From Scytonema hofmannii PCC 7110 (lineage in GTDB: Bacteria; Cyanobacteriota; Cyanobacteriia; Cyanobacteriales; Nostocaceae): a stretch of DNA of 64,000 nt. The stretch covers positions 5,104,436 to 5,168,435 of the forward strand of contig NZ_KQ976354.1 in the NCBI RefSeq assembly GCF_000346485.2. Direction: 5' to 3'. The notes beneath the pieces are model-generated. The model did no database searches, had not been told where the DNA came from, and was given only the letters and a program-made list of their open reading frames with translations. This document shows positions 9,996 through 17,963 of the stretch, piece by piece; the first letter of the stretch is position 1, and every line of letters begins with the position of its first letter. A program made the translations under genes and the position numbers.

Positions 9996-10241
9996 TTAAG
10001 CCCGTTTATACTTGGCTAAAAATGGGTTCAAATGTTTGTAACGCTTGTGCTTTGTTAACCAATAAGAGCAAACTTCATTGACAAGTTCTATTTCTCCATG
10101 AGTTAATTCTTTATCCGATTTTCCCGAAGCTAAAATTTTAGCAACAATAGCTGCTTTATCGTATTCAACACCCCGTTTGAATAACTCAGAGTAGTATATT
10201 GCCTCCTTCTCTTCAACCGTCGTGTGAAATTTTCCTTGCAT
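9996..10241 (-). CDS. Small hypothetical protein, 81 aa
   Basis: A charged, mostly helical small protein of unrecognised family; it has no signal peptide, membrane segment or cysteine cluster. The N-terminal half is acidic (EEKEAIYYSELFKRG) and the C-terminus basic (KHKRYKHLNPFLAKYKRA). A clean intrinsic terminator follows it, and a roughly 95-bp segment directly upstream (10257-10354) is repeated at 11310-11403; both support a real transcription unit. No function can be assigned. Confidence 0.6.
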   Translation of the reverse strand: MQGKFHTTVEEKEAIYYSELFKRGVEYDKAAIVAKILASGKSDKELTHGEIELVNEVCSYWLTKHKRYKHLNPFLAKYKRA

Positions 10242-10707
10242 TAGTTAAAGCATCCAAGAGAAATAGAAACAGTTATTAATACTAAAATGTGTAAATTTTG
10301 AGTGTGATTGCAGCTACCTTAAGGAAGATAAACGTTTCACTCTTTAGGTAGATGTGTTATGCCAATTAGTCCTTTAAACGCGTGATTATCTCAAAAGTTT
10401 TTGTTTTTATCTATATGATAGTTGACAGTTAAAAAACTGGATTAATATCGGGTAAAGCCTCTTTAGTATTCGGGAACAAAAGTTAATGTTTTAAGGGTCA
10501 AAAGTCTCGAAAAAACCACAATTCTAGTGATTTTCAACGGGAAGATTACTTGATAATTCTCTAGGATCTAACTAAATGTTTTTTTTCCTTATAAATTGAT
10601 AAAAGACTTGATATTTAAGAATCAGTAACAGATTATAGAAATGGGATCGGAAAAGATATTCATCAAATCCCAAAGACAAATAACCAACGCTTGGAGTCAA
10701 TTTCAAC
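10242..10707. other. Intergenic region between the 81-aa gene and the leader-peptide gene
   Basis: No gene seen. Besides the direct repeat at 10257-10354 the stretch is AT rich and carries no clear hairpin. It should hold the divergent promoters of the genes starting at 10241 and 10708, but I cannot place them confidently. Confidence 0.5.
10257..10354. repeat. Direct repeat, copy 1 (about 95 bp, imperfect)
   Basis: It shares with 11310-11403 a block that ends in the exact 16-mer AGATAAACGTTTCACT (10326-10341 and 11375-11390) followed by a near-identical TTAGRTAGATG. It lies directly upstream of the 81-aa gene and about 350 bases upstream of the peptide gene at 10708, so it may hold a promoter or operator or mark an old duplication. 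Confidence 0.7.
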
Positions 10708-10920
10708 ATGGCTAAGATTACAATTTCTCAACTGCATACTGCCTCTGTTCAAGAGTTAACAAATGCTGAGCTTGATGCAACAAAAGGTGGACTAACATTA
10801 GGACTAACCCCTAACCTTAATCTGACAAACACTGCTGTCGCTGGTCAAGCTAGCACCAGTGGTTCTACCAATACTGTGGGAACTGACTTCCTACAAAGCT
10901 TAATCGCGTTGGTTGCGTAA
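10708..10920 (+). CDS. Double-glycine leader peptide (bacteriocin/RiPP-like precursor), 70 aa
   Basis: The first 28 residues look like a double-glycine leader: MAKITISQLH start, then QELTNAELDATKGG. The ELT-x-x-EL-x-x-x-x-GG pattern is what C39-peptidase ABC exporters cleave. The remaining 42 residues (LTLGLTPNLNLTNT... to LQSLIALVA) are small, polar and hydrophobic with no cysteine, so a lanthipeptide core is unlikely; an unmodified class II-like bacteriocin or a secreted signal peptide fits better. MAKITI-type leaders are common in cyanobacterial orphan precursors. No transporter or modifying enzyme gene is within the window. A terminator follows at 11006-11040. The leader call is fairly secure, the product's activity is unknown. 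Confidence 0.7.
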   Translation: MAKITISQLHTASVQELTNAELDATKGGLTLGLTPNLNLTNTAVAGQASTSGSTNTVGTDFLQSLIALVA

Positions 10921-11005
10921 GTGTTTTGAATTCAAGTTCATCCGTGAAGCTATAACCTGTTTCACGGGTTAAAATGTATTTCCAATAAGCTTTAGGGAAC
11001 TATAG

Positions 11006-11040
11006 ATTCAGCCTGGAATAACTTTCGGGCTGAATTTTAT
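11006..11040 (+). terminator. Terminator of the leader-peptide gene
   Basis: ATTCAGCC (11006-11013) pairs perfectly with GGCTGAAT (11028-11035) and is followed by TTTATTATA. It lies 86 bases after the stop at 10920. Confidence 0.65.
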
Positions 11041-11309
11041 TATAGGGTTAGTCTATAAACAATTCTTAAAACAAAGCTTGCTCCCCTAGGCTCAATATCA
11101 ATCCGCAAAGGTAGACTGATATTGAGTCGATAGTTTTCACTACAATTACGAACGGGGCTGAAGGGATGACATCAGTTGAATGTGTTTTTTACTTGGAGGA
11201 TGAGAACATTTTTGAGACACAATTGTTTTCATTGTTTACCTAAAAAAACCGACTTTTTCAAGTTAATGCTTCTTGGCATCAATAGTTTATTTAGTTATAC
11301 GTTAGATAG

Positions 11310-11403
11310 AGAGAAAAACCGCTTTTAATACTCAAAAAAAATTATTTTGAGTGAAATTACAACTACTAAAAGAAAGATAAACGTTTCACTCCTTAGATAG
11401 ATG
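11310..11403. repeat. Direct repeat, copy 2
   Basis: This is the partner of 10257-10354, about 1.05 kb apart in the same orientation. It abuts the end of the kinase remnant. The spacing is consistent with a unit containing the leader-peptide gene that was once duplicated and has since partly decayed. Confidence 0.7.
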
Positions 11404-11407
11404 CTTT

Positions 11408-11788
11408 CTAAAAATAAGATCTAGACAGTAGTTGACCCCACATCAGTCGTAGACTGTAACATAGGGGTCTAACACGTTCAAACGCAGCCATTAACCTTGT
11501 GACTTCTGCCTCCCGTCCGTACAGCTTTTGCCCAATCAAAAATTGCCCAGATTTATCCCTTCTTCCCGGTATAAAGTTTTCAATCTTTCCAGTCGCCTGA
11601 AGTTGAAACAAACACTCCTCTAAATCTGCTTTCAGTCCCCAAGCGCTTTGATACCGATCCTCAGCTGTTTTCGCTAACAATTTCAAAACAATCGCAATCA
11701 TCGCCTCTGGCACTTCTTCTAAGACGCGACATACAGTTTCTTGACAGGGGGAAGAATGTTTGACACAAAAGTATGCATATTTTTGCAA
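11408..11788 (-). pseudogene. Remnant of a Ser/Thr kinase-AAA multi-domain sensor kinase
   Basis: The 126-codon frame matches only the short linker between the kinase and ATPase domains of the giant cyanobacterial PknB-AAA-GAF-histidine kinase family: VPEAMIAIVLKLLAKTAEDR, YQSAWGLKADLEECL, then a LYGREAEVTRLMAAFERV block that normally leads into a Walker A motif. Here the frame leaves family similarity right after AFERV and ends without the P-loop, and the kinase catalytic core is absent upstream. These proteins normally exceed 1500 aa, so this is a fragment left by deletion. Confidence 0.7.
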
Positions 11789-11893
11789 GATGTTACGAAC
11801 ACCAACGACTTAACAGTTCTTAATTGACATGACTTGACTATACGGAACTAAACTATGATGGGATTCAAGATACAAAATTAAAAGACTAGACCC

Positions 11894-12307
11894 ATGCCTG
11901 TTTTTGTACTACTGTTTAACGCCAGAACGGAAAATGAGGGGATTCACACAATTCAAGTGGGCGGGCGCAATAAAGTTCTGATGTTTGAGTCGGAAGACGA
12001 CGCCACACGCTTTGCCCTCATGTTGGAAGCTCAGGATTTTCTGACACCTACGGTAGAGGAAATTGATTCAGAGGAAGTAGAAGAATTTTGTGCCAGCGCA
12101 AACTATGATTGGGAAATCATCCCAAGTGACAGCAATAGTTTGATCGTTCCTCCAGAAGTGAATGTTGATGAAACCGATTGGAATCCAGAATCAAAACAGG
12201 ATGCAAGTGAGGGAACTTTGGATCGCACTCAAGATTCCGAGGACAACTCAGAATTGCCTCAGTCGGAACTAGATAGTATTCGTCGCAAACTAGAAGGATT
12301 ATTGTAG
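11894..12307 (+). CDS. DUF3110 domain-containing protein
   Basis: 137 aa. The N-terminal 75 residues carry the DUF3110 pattern found across cyanobacteria and plastids: VFVLLFNARTENEGIHTIQ, VLMFESEDDATRFALMLEAQ and VEEIDSEEVEEFC. The C-terminal half is acidic and low in complexity, ending in an SIRRKLEGLL helix. The function of DUF3110 is not known. The stop codon is at the first units of a TTAGTGG-type heptamer array that fills the 110 bases up to murQ. Confidence 0.85.
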   Translation: MPVFVLLFNARTENEGIHTIQVGGRNKVLMFESEDDATRFALMLEAQDFLTPTVEEIDSEEVEEFCASANYDWEIIPSDSNSLIVPPEVNVDETDWNPESKQDASEGTLDRTQDSEDNSELPQSELDSIRRKLEGLL

Positions 12308-12417
12308 TTAGTTGGTGGTTAGTTGTTAGTGGTTAGTGGTTGATAGTTAACAACTAACAATTAACAACTAACAACTAACAACTAACAACTAACAATTAAC
12401 AACTAACAATTAACAAA
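12303..12417. repeat. Heptamer array (TTAGTGG / AACTAAC)
   Basis: About 115 bases of tandem 7-mers, first TTAGTGG-like, then inverted to AACTAAC/AATTAAC-like, so the block can fold on itself. It starts at the TAG stop of the DUF3110 gene and runs to the base before the murQ ATG. Confidence 0.9.
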
Positions 12418-13332
12418 ATGACAAATTTACAGGAACGTGGGCATCTTTTAACCGAGCAAATCAATCCTGATAGTCTTAACTTAGACCAGCTCAGTGCTTT
12501 GGAATTCGTAGAATTGTTTAATCGTGAAGATGCAAAGGCAGTAGCTGCGGTAGCTGCAGCTAAAAATCAGTTGGCTGAAGCGATTGAACTCTGTGCAGAA
12601 CGAATGCGTCATGGAGGACGTCTGTTTTACATTGGTGCAGGAACAAGTGGTAGATTGGGGGTGTTGGATGCCGCAGAATGTCCGCCTACATTTTGTACCT
12701 CTCCGGAAATGGTACAGGGTATTATTGCTGGTGGTGCAGGCGCACTTGTCCGCAGTTCTGAAGATTTAGAAGATCGCGCCCAAGATGGAGAAACTGCGAT
12801 CGCTCAACGTCAGATTACGCAACTTGATATTGTAGTTGGTATCACGGCAGGCGGAACAACGCCTTTTGTCTACGGTGCATTAAGTGCAGCCCGTCAAAGG
12901 GGTGCTAAAACTATATTTATAGCCTGTGTTCCTAAGGAGCAAGTGAGCGGTGATGCCGATATTGATATTCGCCTTTTGACAGGACCAGAGGTACTGGCGG
13001 GTTCAACTCGTCTAAAAGCGGGGACGGCGACAAAACTGGCTTTAAATATCCTTTCTACAGGGATTATGGTTAAGTTGGGCAAAGTTTATGGCAATCGCAT
13101 GGTAGATGTGGCGGTGACGAATCAAAAGCTACGCGATCGCGCTTTGCGAATCTTACAAGACCTAACTGGCTTAAGTCGAGATGCAGCAGGTTTTTTGTTA
13201 GAACGCAGTGGTAAATGGGTCAAGTTAGCACTTTTGATGCATTGGACTGGGTTGGAACAAGAGGAAGGTTTAAAGCTTTTATCAGAACACCAAGGTAATC
13301 TCAGAGCAGCTGTTGCAAGCTACAAACAGTAA
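12418..13332 (+). CDS. murQ: N-acetylmuramic acid 6-phosphate etherase
   Basis: 304 aa, the normal family length. The SIS (sugar isomerase) domain is clear: FYIGAGTSGRLGVLDAAECP near residue 70, VVGITAGGTTPFVYGAL near 140 and GPEVLAGSTRLKAGTATK near 190, with a C-terminal helical LSRDAAGFLLE region. MurQ cleaves the D-lactyl ether of MurNAc 6-phosphate to give GlcNAc 6-phosphate in cell-wall recycling. No anmK or transporter gene is next to it. The start ATG directly follows a heptamer array with no Shine-Dalgarno sequence, and its TAA stop lies in the first unit of a CCAGTGA array. Confidence 0.95.
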   Translation: MTNLQERGHLLTEQINPDSLNLDQLSALEFVELFNREDAKAVAAVAAAKNQLAEAIELCAERMRHGGRLFYIGAGTSGRLGVLDAAECPPTFCTSPEMVQGIIAGGAGALVRSSEDLEDRAQDGETAIAQRQITQLDIVVGITAGGTTPFVYGALSAARQRGAKTIFIACVPKEQVSGDADIDIRLLTGPEVLAGSTRLKAGTATKLALNILSTGIMVKLGKVYGNRMVDVAVTNQKLRDRALRILQDLTGLSRDAAGFLLERSGKWVKLALLMHWTGLEQEEGLKLLSEHQGNLRAAVASYKQ

Positions 13333-13389
13333 CCAGTGACCAGTGACCAGTGACCAGTGACCACTAACAACTAACCACTAACCACTAAC
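13328..13389. repeat. Heptamer array (CCAGTGA, then CCACTAA)
   Basis: Tandem CCAGTGA units begin at the murQ stop codon and change into CCACTAA units. Confidence 0.9.
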
Positions 13390-13755
13390 GGTATAAATCA
13401 GAATTTATACTGATTTAATTTAGTTTTTCAAGCTATATGATAGTTAATTAAGGATAAACATATTTTACGTTTGATTTATAGCAATCCTACCTGTCTCAGA
13501 AAAGATTAACAGAGTTGAGAGCCTGAATAAAGTTTTTTTCTACTGACTCACTTCTGTGCAGGTAAATTTCTGTTGTTCTCTTAATAGACTGATATTTCTA
13601 CGTTCATTTAGGATTGCGATCGCGATGTAAAATCAGTAACGCCTATTCAAATAGGGTTGCCATTTTGCAGAAATTTATAAAAATGCATCTCTACAACTGA
13701 CTTAACAACTAGTTAAAAGTTTAACAAGGCTGAATTTTAAATACAGGGAAAAAGC
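13333..13755. other. Intergenic region upstream of the pix-like operon
   Basis: After the heptamer array there is about 365 bases of AT-rich DNA without a gene. It includes one HIP1-type site near 13617-13624 and should contain the operon promoter, which I cannot locate with confidence. Confidence 0.5.
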
Positions 13756-14994
13756 ATGAACCATTCGGAAGTAATTGAGCAGAACAATCTGCTGAATGAA
13801 TTTATTACATCTTCTCAGTTACAACACAGTGGTAAATTGGAAATAAAAAGTTCTCAAGGAAATATATGGAGCTTTTATTACCGACTGGGGCGGATAGTAT
13901 GGGCAACCGGTGGAACTCATCCATGGCGGCGCTGGCGCAGACATATGGTTCAACACTGCCCAGAAATAGATTGTGATAAGATGCGGTTTCGCGTGGAAGA
14001 CACATTAGTTGAGCACTGGGATTATAATCTTTTAGTAATCTTGTATCAAAGACAGCAATTAAAACGGGAACAAATTAAAGTGATTGTGGACAGCACAATC
14101 TCTGAACTTTTATTTGACGTAGTACAGCAGATAAATGTTTTTGCTACTGGAAATTCTAATACTTGCAACTCCGTACTTCGTAGAGAACGCAATCAAGAAG
14201 TTATCTTAGAAACACCTCTTAGCTTCACAAGTGCCGATTTATCTTTGAAGCAGGTAGAAGACTCTTGGAAAATGTGGTCGGATGCTGGCTTAGTAAATAT
14301 TTTCCCAGATTTTGCACCAGTACTGCGTAAACCAGATCGACTTCAACAACAAGTCAGTCCATCTGTCTACAAAAACTTTGTGACTCTGCTGAACGGTAAA
14401 TATTCCTTGCGCGATTTAGCCGTCAAAATGAATCACAATCCTTTGTCAGTTGCTCGTTCTTTGCTTCCTTACATTCAAAAAGAAATTGTTGAATTGGTGG
14501 AAGTCCCAGATCTACCTTTAATGACAGAAATTAAAAATAATTCTACCTCTAACAAATTTGTCGAATCGACGGCTCCACTTGTAGCTTGTGTAGATGATAG
14601 TCTCCAAGTTTGCCAAATGCTAGAGAAAATAATAACCTCTAACGGACTCAGATTTCTTAAGATTCAAGATTCAGTACAAGCATTACCAACTATTATTCAG
14701 CATAAGCCAGACCTAATCTTTTTAGATCTAGTTATGCCAGTTGTTAGTGGTTATGAGCTATGCGCCCAGTTGCGACGAATTTCTACCTTTGCTGACACAC
14801 CAGTCATTATCATAACGGGGAGTGATGGTTTTATAGACAGAGTGCGGGCTAAGGTGGTTAACTCCACACACTTTATCACTAAACCCATAGCTGCTGATAA
14901 AGTCATGAGTGTGATACATAAGTATTTAAAAATTCCCAGAACCTCTAGTAAAAGCCAATCTAACTTACAGAAATTACCATTGACTGGTTCGTAA
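13756..14994 (+). CDS. PatA/PixG-type response regulator (PATAN-REC), copy 1
   Basis: 412 aa. The N-terminal 260 residues form a PATAN domain as in PatA and PixG (ELLNEF-like start, LGRIVWATGGTHPWRRWRRH, later NFVTLLNGKYSLRDLAVKMN). The C-terminal receiver runs from about 275 to 397 with VACVDDS, phosphoacceptor Asp324 in FLDLVMP, and the lysine in FITKPI. PatA-family proteins act in heterocyst patterning or in phototaxis/type IV pilus control, depending on the paralogue. Being first in a CheY-CheW-receptor-CheA operon, this one is most like PixG/HmpA/PtxA. A similar gene follows 670 bases downstream, so the pair is a tandem duplication. Confidence 0.85.
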   Translation: MNHSEVIEQNNLLNEFITSSQLQHSGKLEIKSSQGNIWSFYYRLGRIVWATGGTHPWRRWRRHMVQHCPEIDCDKMRFRVEDTLVEHWDYNLLVILYQRQQLKREQIKVIVDSTISELLFDVVQQINVFATGNSNTCNSVLRRERNQEVILETPLSFTSADLSLKQVEDSWKMWSDAGLVNIFPDFAPVLRKPDRLQQQVSPSVYKNFVTLLNGKYSLRDLAVKMNHNPLSVARSLLPYIQKEIVELVEVPDLPLMTEIKNNSTSNKFVESTAPLVACVDDSLQVCQMLEKIITSNGLRFLKIQDSVQALPTIIQHKPDLIFLDLVMPVVSGYELCAQLRRISTFADTPVIIITGSDGFIDRVRAKVVNSTHFITKPIAADKVMSVIHKYLKIPRTSSKSQSNLQKLPLTGS

Positions 14995-15661
14995 CTCGTA
15001 CTTCTTTTCAATTTCTCAAAGTAATAATAATTCTTGAAGATGTTATGAAGTTCAGAAGAGTAGTATTTATCACTTAGTCAAACCGTATTGGTTAGAAATC
15101 CAGGTTTTTTCAAAACGGTGTTTCTATGTATTCCGTTTTTGATAGTCATCTATTTAGTAAAATTAAAGATAATAATAAAAAGCTCTAAAAGAGCAGAAAC
15201 TACTGAAATTTAGAGTTCAGAGCTTTTACGGATTTATTTCTTGCTAAGAAAAGTTTATGATCCTTCACAGACTCTAATAAAAACTTTTATTTTGAATTAT
15301 GGTGACTTTTGGAAAAGGAACGTTTTAGCAGATATTTGTAGTTCGCTATATACAAAAATCTACAACAATAGGGGAGCAGCCCAATTTGGAAAAAACACGT
15401 TTGCGATTGAAATCGCGACTATACAGGCGCTCGTCCGCAAGACAAGGACTTCTGATTAAGTCCACGCAGGTGGACGAGCGTTTGTGTAGCCCCAGAATTC
15501 TATTCTTGCAGGCTTTTGGCAAATTCGGGAGCCTCCCCAACAATAGGGATAGTTACCCCGATGAATTTGGCAAAATGATATGTATTTATTAGATTTTTTC
15601 TTAAAAACAACTAGTCAATTCAATCTTGAAAATTTCAATGTACTAATCAAAGGAATCAACG
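14995..15661. other. 667-base spacer between the two PatA-type genes, with a palindromic repeat
   Basis: No supported gene. A 9-bp hairpin (AAAAGCTCT at 15178-15186 with AGAGCTTTT at 15219-15227) may terminate the upstream gene. The palindromic element at 15395-15500 is listed separately. Two open frames of about 70 codons that overlap it have no family resemblance and run through the repeat. Confidence 0.55.
15395..15500. repeat. Nested palindromic dispersed repeat (MITE-like)
   Basis: CGCTCGTCC (about 15429) pairs with GGACGAGCG (about 15473), and GGACTT pairs with AAGTCC inside it, giving a two-tier cruciform. The outer part (GCGATTGAAATCGCGACTAT on one side, GTTTGTGTAGCC on the other) resembles the common cyanobacterial repeat ending in GTGTAGCCGCG. 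Only one copy is in this window. Confidence 0.6.
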
Positions 15662-16834
15662 ATGAACAAGCCAGAGCTATTAGTATCTAACACGTTACTG
15701 TTACTGAGTGAATTTAAAGCTTGTACGCAGTTACAATTTAATGGCAAATTAGATATCAGAAATACTGAAGGACAGACTTGGACGTTCTTCTATCAATTAG
15801 GAAGAATTGTTTGGGCAACAGGAGGGCTTCATCCCTTACGGCGATGGTACAGGCAAATGGCTAGATACTGTCCTGACTTAAATATACAAAAAATACAATT
15901 ACTCCTGGAGGATATATCAAAAGATGACTGGGATTATCGCCTCTTAGGAAACTTATATAAGACAGAAAAAATCCAGCGCGAACAAATCAAAACAATCGTT
16001 GAGAATACAATTGCAGAACTATTGTTTGACGCAATTCAACAAGCAAATTTTGCTTCTGTAAGTTGTGAACGCAACCCAGCAACTGTTCTGGAAGCGCTTT
16101 TTAGTTCCACGGGTGTAGACATATCTATGAAGCTTATGCAAGACTCGTGGCAAACTTGGTTAGAAACAGGTTTGGAGATGATATCTCCTAACTTAGCACC
16201 GATACTAAAAAAACCAGAGCAACTCCAGTATCAAGTGAGTGCATCTATCTACAAAAACTTTATCACTTTATTAAACGGAAAATCTACTTTGCGAGATTTA
16301 GCAGTAAAAATGAAGCAAAGTGTGCTACCTCTGACTCGTTCATTATTTCCTTACATTCAAAAAGGAATGATTGAACTGATACAAGTCCCCGATTTACCTT
16401 TACAAGTTAGTGGAAATAAAAACAAATTAACTGTCCCATCAATCAAATCAACTGCTCCCTTAATAGCCTGCGTTGATGATAGCCCTCAAGTTTGTCAAAT
16501 GCTAGAGGGAATTCTGCTTTCTCATGGGCTAAGGTGTGTAAAAATTGAAGATTCTGTACAAGCTCTACCAATTCTTATTCAAAGCAAACCAGAACTTATC
16601 TTTTTAGATTTGGTTATGCCGGTGGCAAATGGTTATGAAATTTGCGGACAGTTGCGGCGAATTTCTATTTTTGCTGACACACCTGTCATTATTTTAACAA
16701 GTAGTGATGGTGTTTTTGATAGGGTTCGTGCTAAGGTAGCAGGCTGCACTGATTTTATTACCAAACCTATTGTTGCTAATAAGGTCATAGCCATAGCACA
16801 GAAATATTTACAGACACCATCATTTAATAATTAG
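15662..16834 (+). CDS. pixG: PatA/PixG-type response regulator (PATAN-REC), copy 2
   Basis: 390 aa, with the same architecture as the gene at 13756 and extensive similarity along its length, highest in LGRIVWATGG, NFITLLNGKSTLRDLAVKMK and the receiver. The PATAN domain covers about residues 1-255 and the receiver 265-385, with phosphoacceptor Asp316 in FLDLVMP and the FITKPI lysine. It is followed at 158 bases by a CheY gene, as in the pixGHIJL operon that controls positive phototaxis in Synechocystis. The gene name is by analogy of order and domains; in Nostoc the related loci are called hmp or ptx. Confidence 0.8.
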   Translation: MNKPELLVSNTLLLLSEFKACTQLQFNGKLDIRNTEGQTWTFFYQLGRIVWATGGLHPLRRWYRQMARYCPDLNIQKIQLLLEDISKDDWDYRLLGNLYKTEKIQREQIKTIVENTIAELLFDAIQQANFASVSCERNPATVLEALFSSTGVDISMKLMQDSWQTWLETGLEMISPNLAPILKKPEQLQYQVSASIYKNFITLLNGKSTLRDLAVKMKQSVLPLTRSLFPYIQKGMIELIQVPDLPLQVSGNKNKLTVPSIKSTAPLIACVDDSPQVCQMLEGILLSHGLRCVKIEDSVQALPILIQSKPELIFLDLVMPVANGYEICGQLRRISIFADTPVIILTSSDGVFDRVRAKVAGCTDFITKPIVANKVIAIAQKYLQTPSFNN

Positions 16835-16992
16835 TACATATTAATTTATGTAAGTCTACGTATTTTTGCTGAACCTACTTGAGAAAGGATCAACCAATAT
16901 AGAATAACAGTGTAAACATTTCTATCTCATTTCATCGCTCAAGTTATGTTCAATTCCATTTTGTCTTTTAGAGAACTCTAGTAGTAATTGTT

Positions 16993-17352
16993 ATGGCTAC
17001 CGTTTTAGTTGTTGAAGATGCCTTAACTGATATGCAACTTCTCACTGTTTACTTACAATATGCAGGTTATTCTGTAGTAAGTGCTACAAATAGTGATGAA
17101 GTCCAGGAAAAGATAGAAAAGAATCAACCTGATGTCATTTTTCTTGACGTAATTTTACCTGGTAAAAGTGGTTTTGAAATTTGTCGAGAATTGAAAACCA
17201 ATCCCAATACTAGTAAAATTCCAGTCGTCATGTGTTCGACTAAAAACACTGATGTTGATAAAATGTGGGGTTCTATGCTAGGAGCTGATGCTTATATCTG
17301 TAAACCTATTAATCAGGAAGATTTGTTAAAAACGCTGATGCAATTCAAATAA
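16993..17352 (+). CDS. pixH: CheY/PixH-type response regulator
   Basis: 119 aa, a single receiver domain. The acidic pair is in VVEDA, the phosphoacceptor is Asp52 in FLDVILP, the switch Ser/Thr is in MCSTK and the conserved lysine is Lys104 in YICKPI. It is of the PilH/PixH type that interacts with CheA-like kinases in type IV pilus-based motility. It sits between the PatA-type gene and the CheW gene in the same direction, 76 bases from the latter. Confidence 0.9.
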   Translation: MATVLVVEDALTDMQLLTVYLQYAGYSVVSATNSDEVQEKIEKNQPDVIFLDVILPGKSGFEICRELKTNPNTSKIPVVMCSTKNTDVDKMWGSMLGADAYICKPINQEDLLKTLMQFK

Positions 17353-17428
17353 AAAAGGACTGTCATTGGTCATTTCTAATGATTATAAATTTTTTGCTCT
17401 TCGATTTTTATACTAAGTTATACTAAGA

Positions 17429-17917
17429 ATGAGGCAAGTAGCTTTGGAAACACAGCAAAAGTTTTTAAGTTTTTATTTGGGTCTAAAGGATACAGCTGTT
17501 ATTCCTTTACAACACATTATCGAAGTCTTTCAAATTTCATTAATGGAAATATGCGCGGTTCCTCAAATGCCTGGTTGTGTTTTAGGGACATATAACTGGC
17601 GAGGTGAGATGCTGTGGGTAGTCGATCTTGAGGAGATGCTGGGTTACACACCAGTTTCTAATGATATAAACTTATTTTCAAAACTTATGGCAATTGTTCT
17701 GCAATGTGAGGGAAAGTCTTTAGGGCTTTTGGTGCGCCAGCTTATGGATATTGAATTATTAGATCCAACCCAGATAAAATATCCAGAGTCTCAAATTTTT
17801 TCTTCAGATATTTCTCCTTTTATCAAAGGATATTTTATTAATTACTTAGAAGATATGATTATTTCTTTAGATGCATCAGCAATTCTGCACCATTCAATTT
17901 GGAAAAACTACAATTGA
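17429..17917 (+). CDS. pixI: CheW/PixI-type adaptor protein
   Basis: 162 aa, a single CheW domain: KFLSFYLGLKDTAVIPLQHI at the start, PQMPGCVLGTYNWRGEMLWV, VDLEEMLGY, and a SLGLLVRQLMDIELL segment. CheW adaptors link the chemoreceptor to the CheA kinase. The next gene, the receptor, starts 46 bases later in the same direction. Confidence 0.9.
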   Translation: MRQVALETQQKFLSFYLGLKDTAVIPLQHIIEVFQISLMEICAVPQMPGCVLGTYNWRGEMLWVVDLEEMLGYTPVSNDINLFSKLMAIVLQCEGKSLGLLVRQLMDIELLDPTQIKYPESQIFSSDISPFIKGYFINYLEDMIISLDASAILHHSIWKNYN

Positions 17918-17963
17918 GTTTTCCTTGTAACAAGTTAATTCTACAAAGACTGAGGTTTAAAAT

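Larger units (their letters stand above)
10921..11407. other. Intergenic stretch with hairpins and the second direct repeat
   Basis: It contains the terminator at 11006-11040, a second 10-bp hairpin (CTCAATATCA at 11091-11100 with TGATATTGAG at 11117-11126) and direct-repeat copy 2 at 11310-11403. The only reading frame between them is 25 codons long from 11165 and cannot be supported as a gene. Confidence 0.5.

Noticed and set aside
15241-15592. Two overlapping open frames of about 70 codons between the PatA-type genes
   Set aside because: They overlap a palindromic repeat, overlap each other in different frames and match no family.
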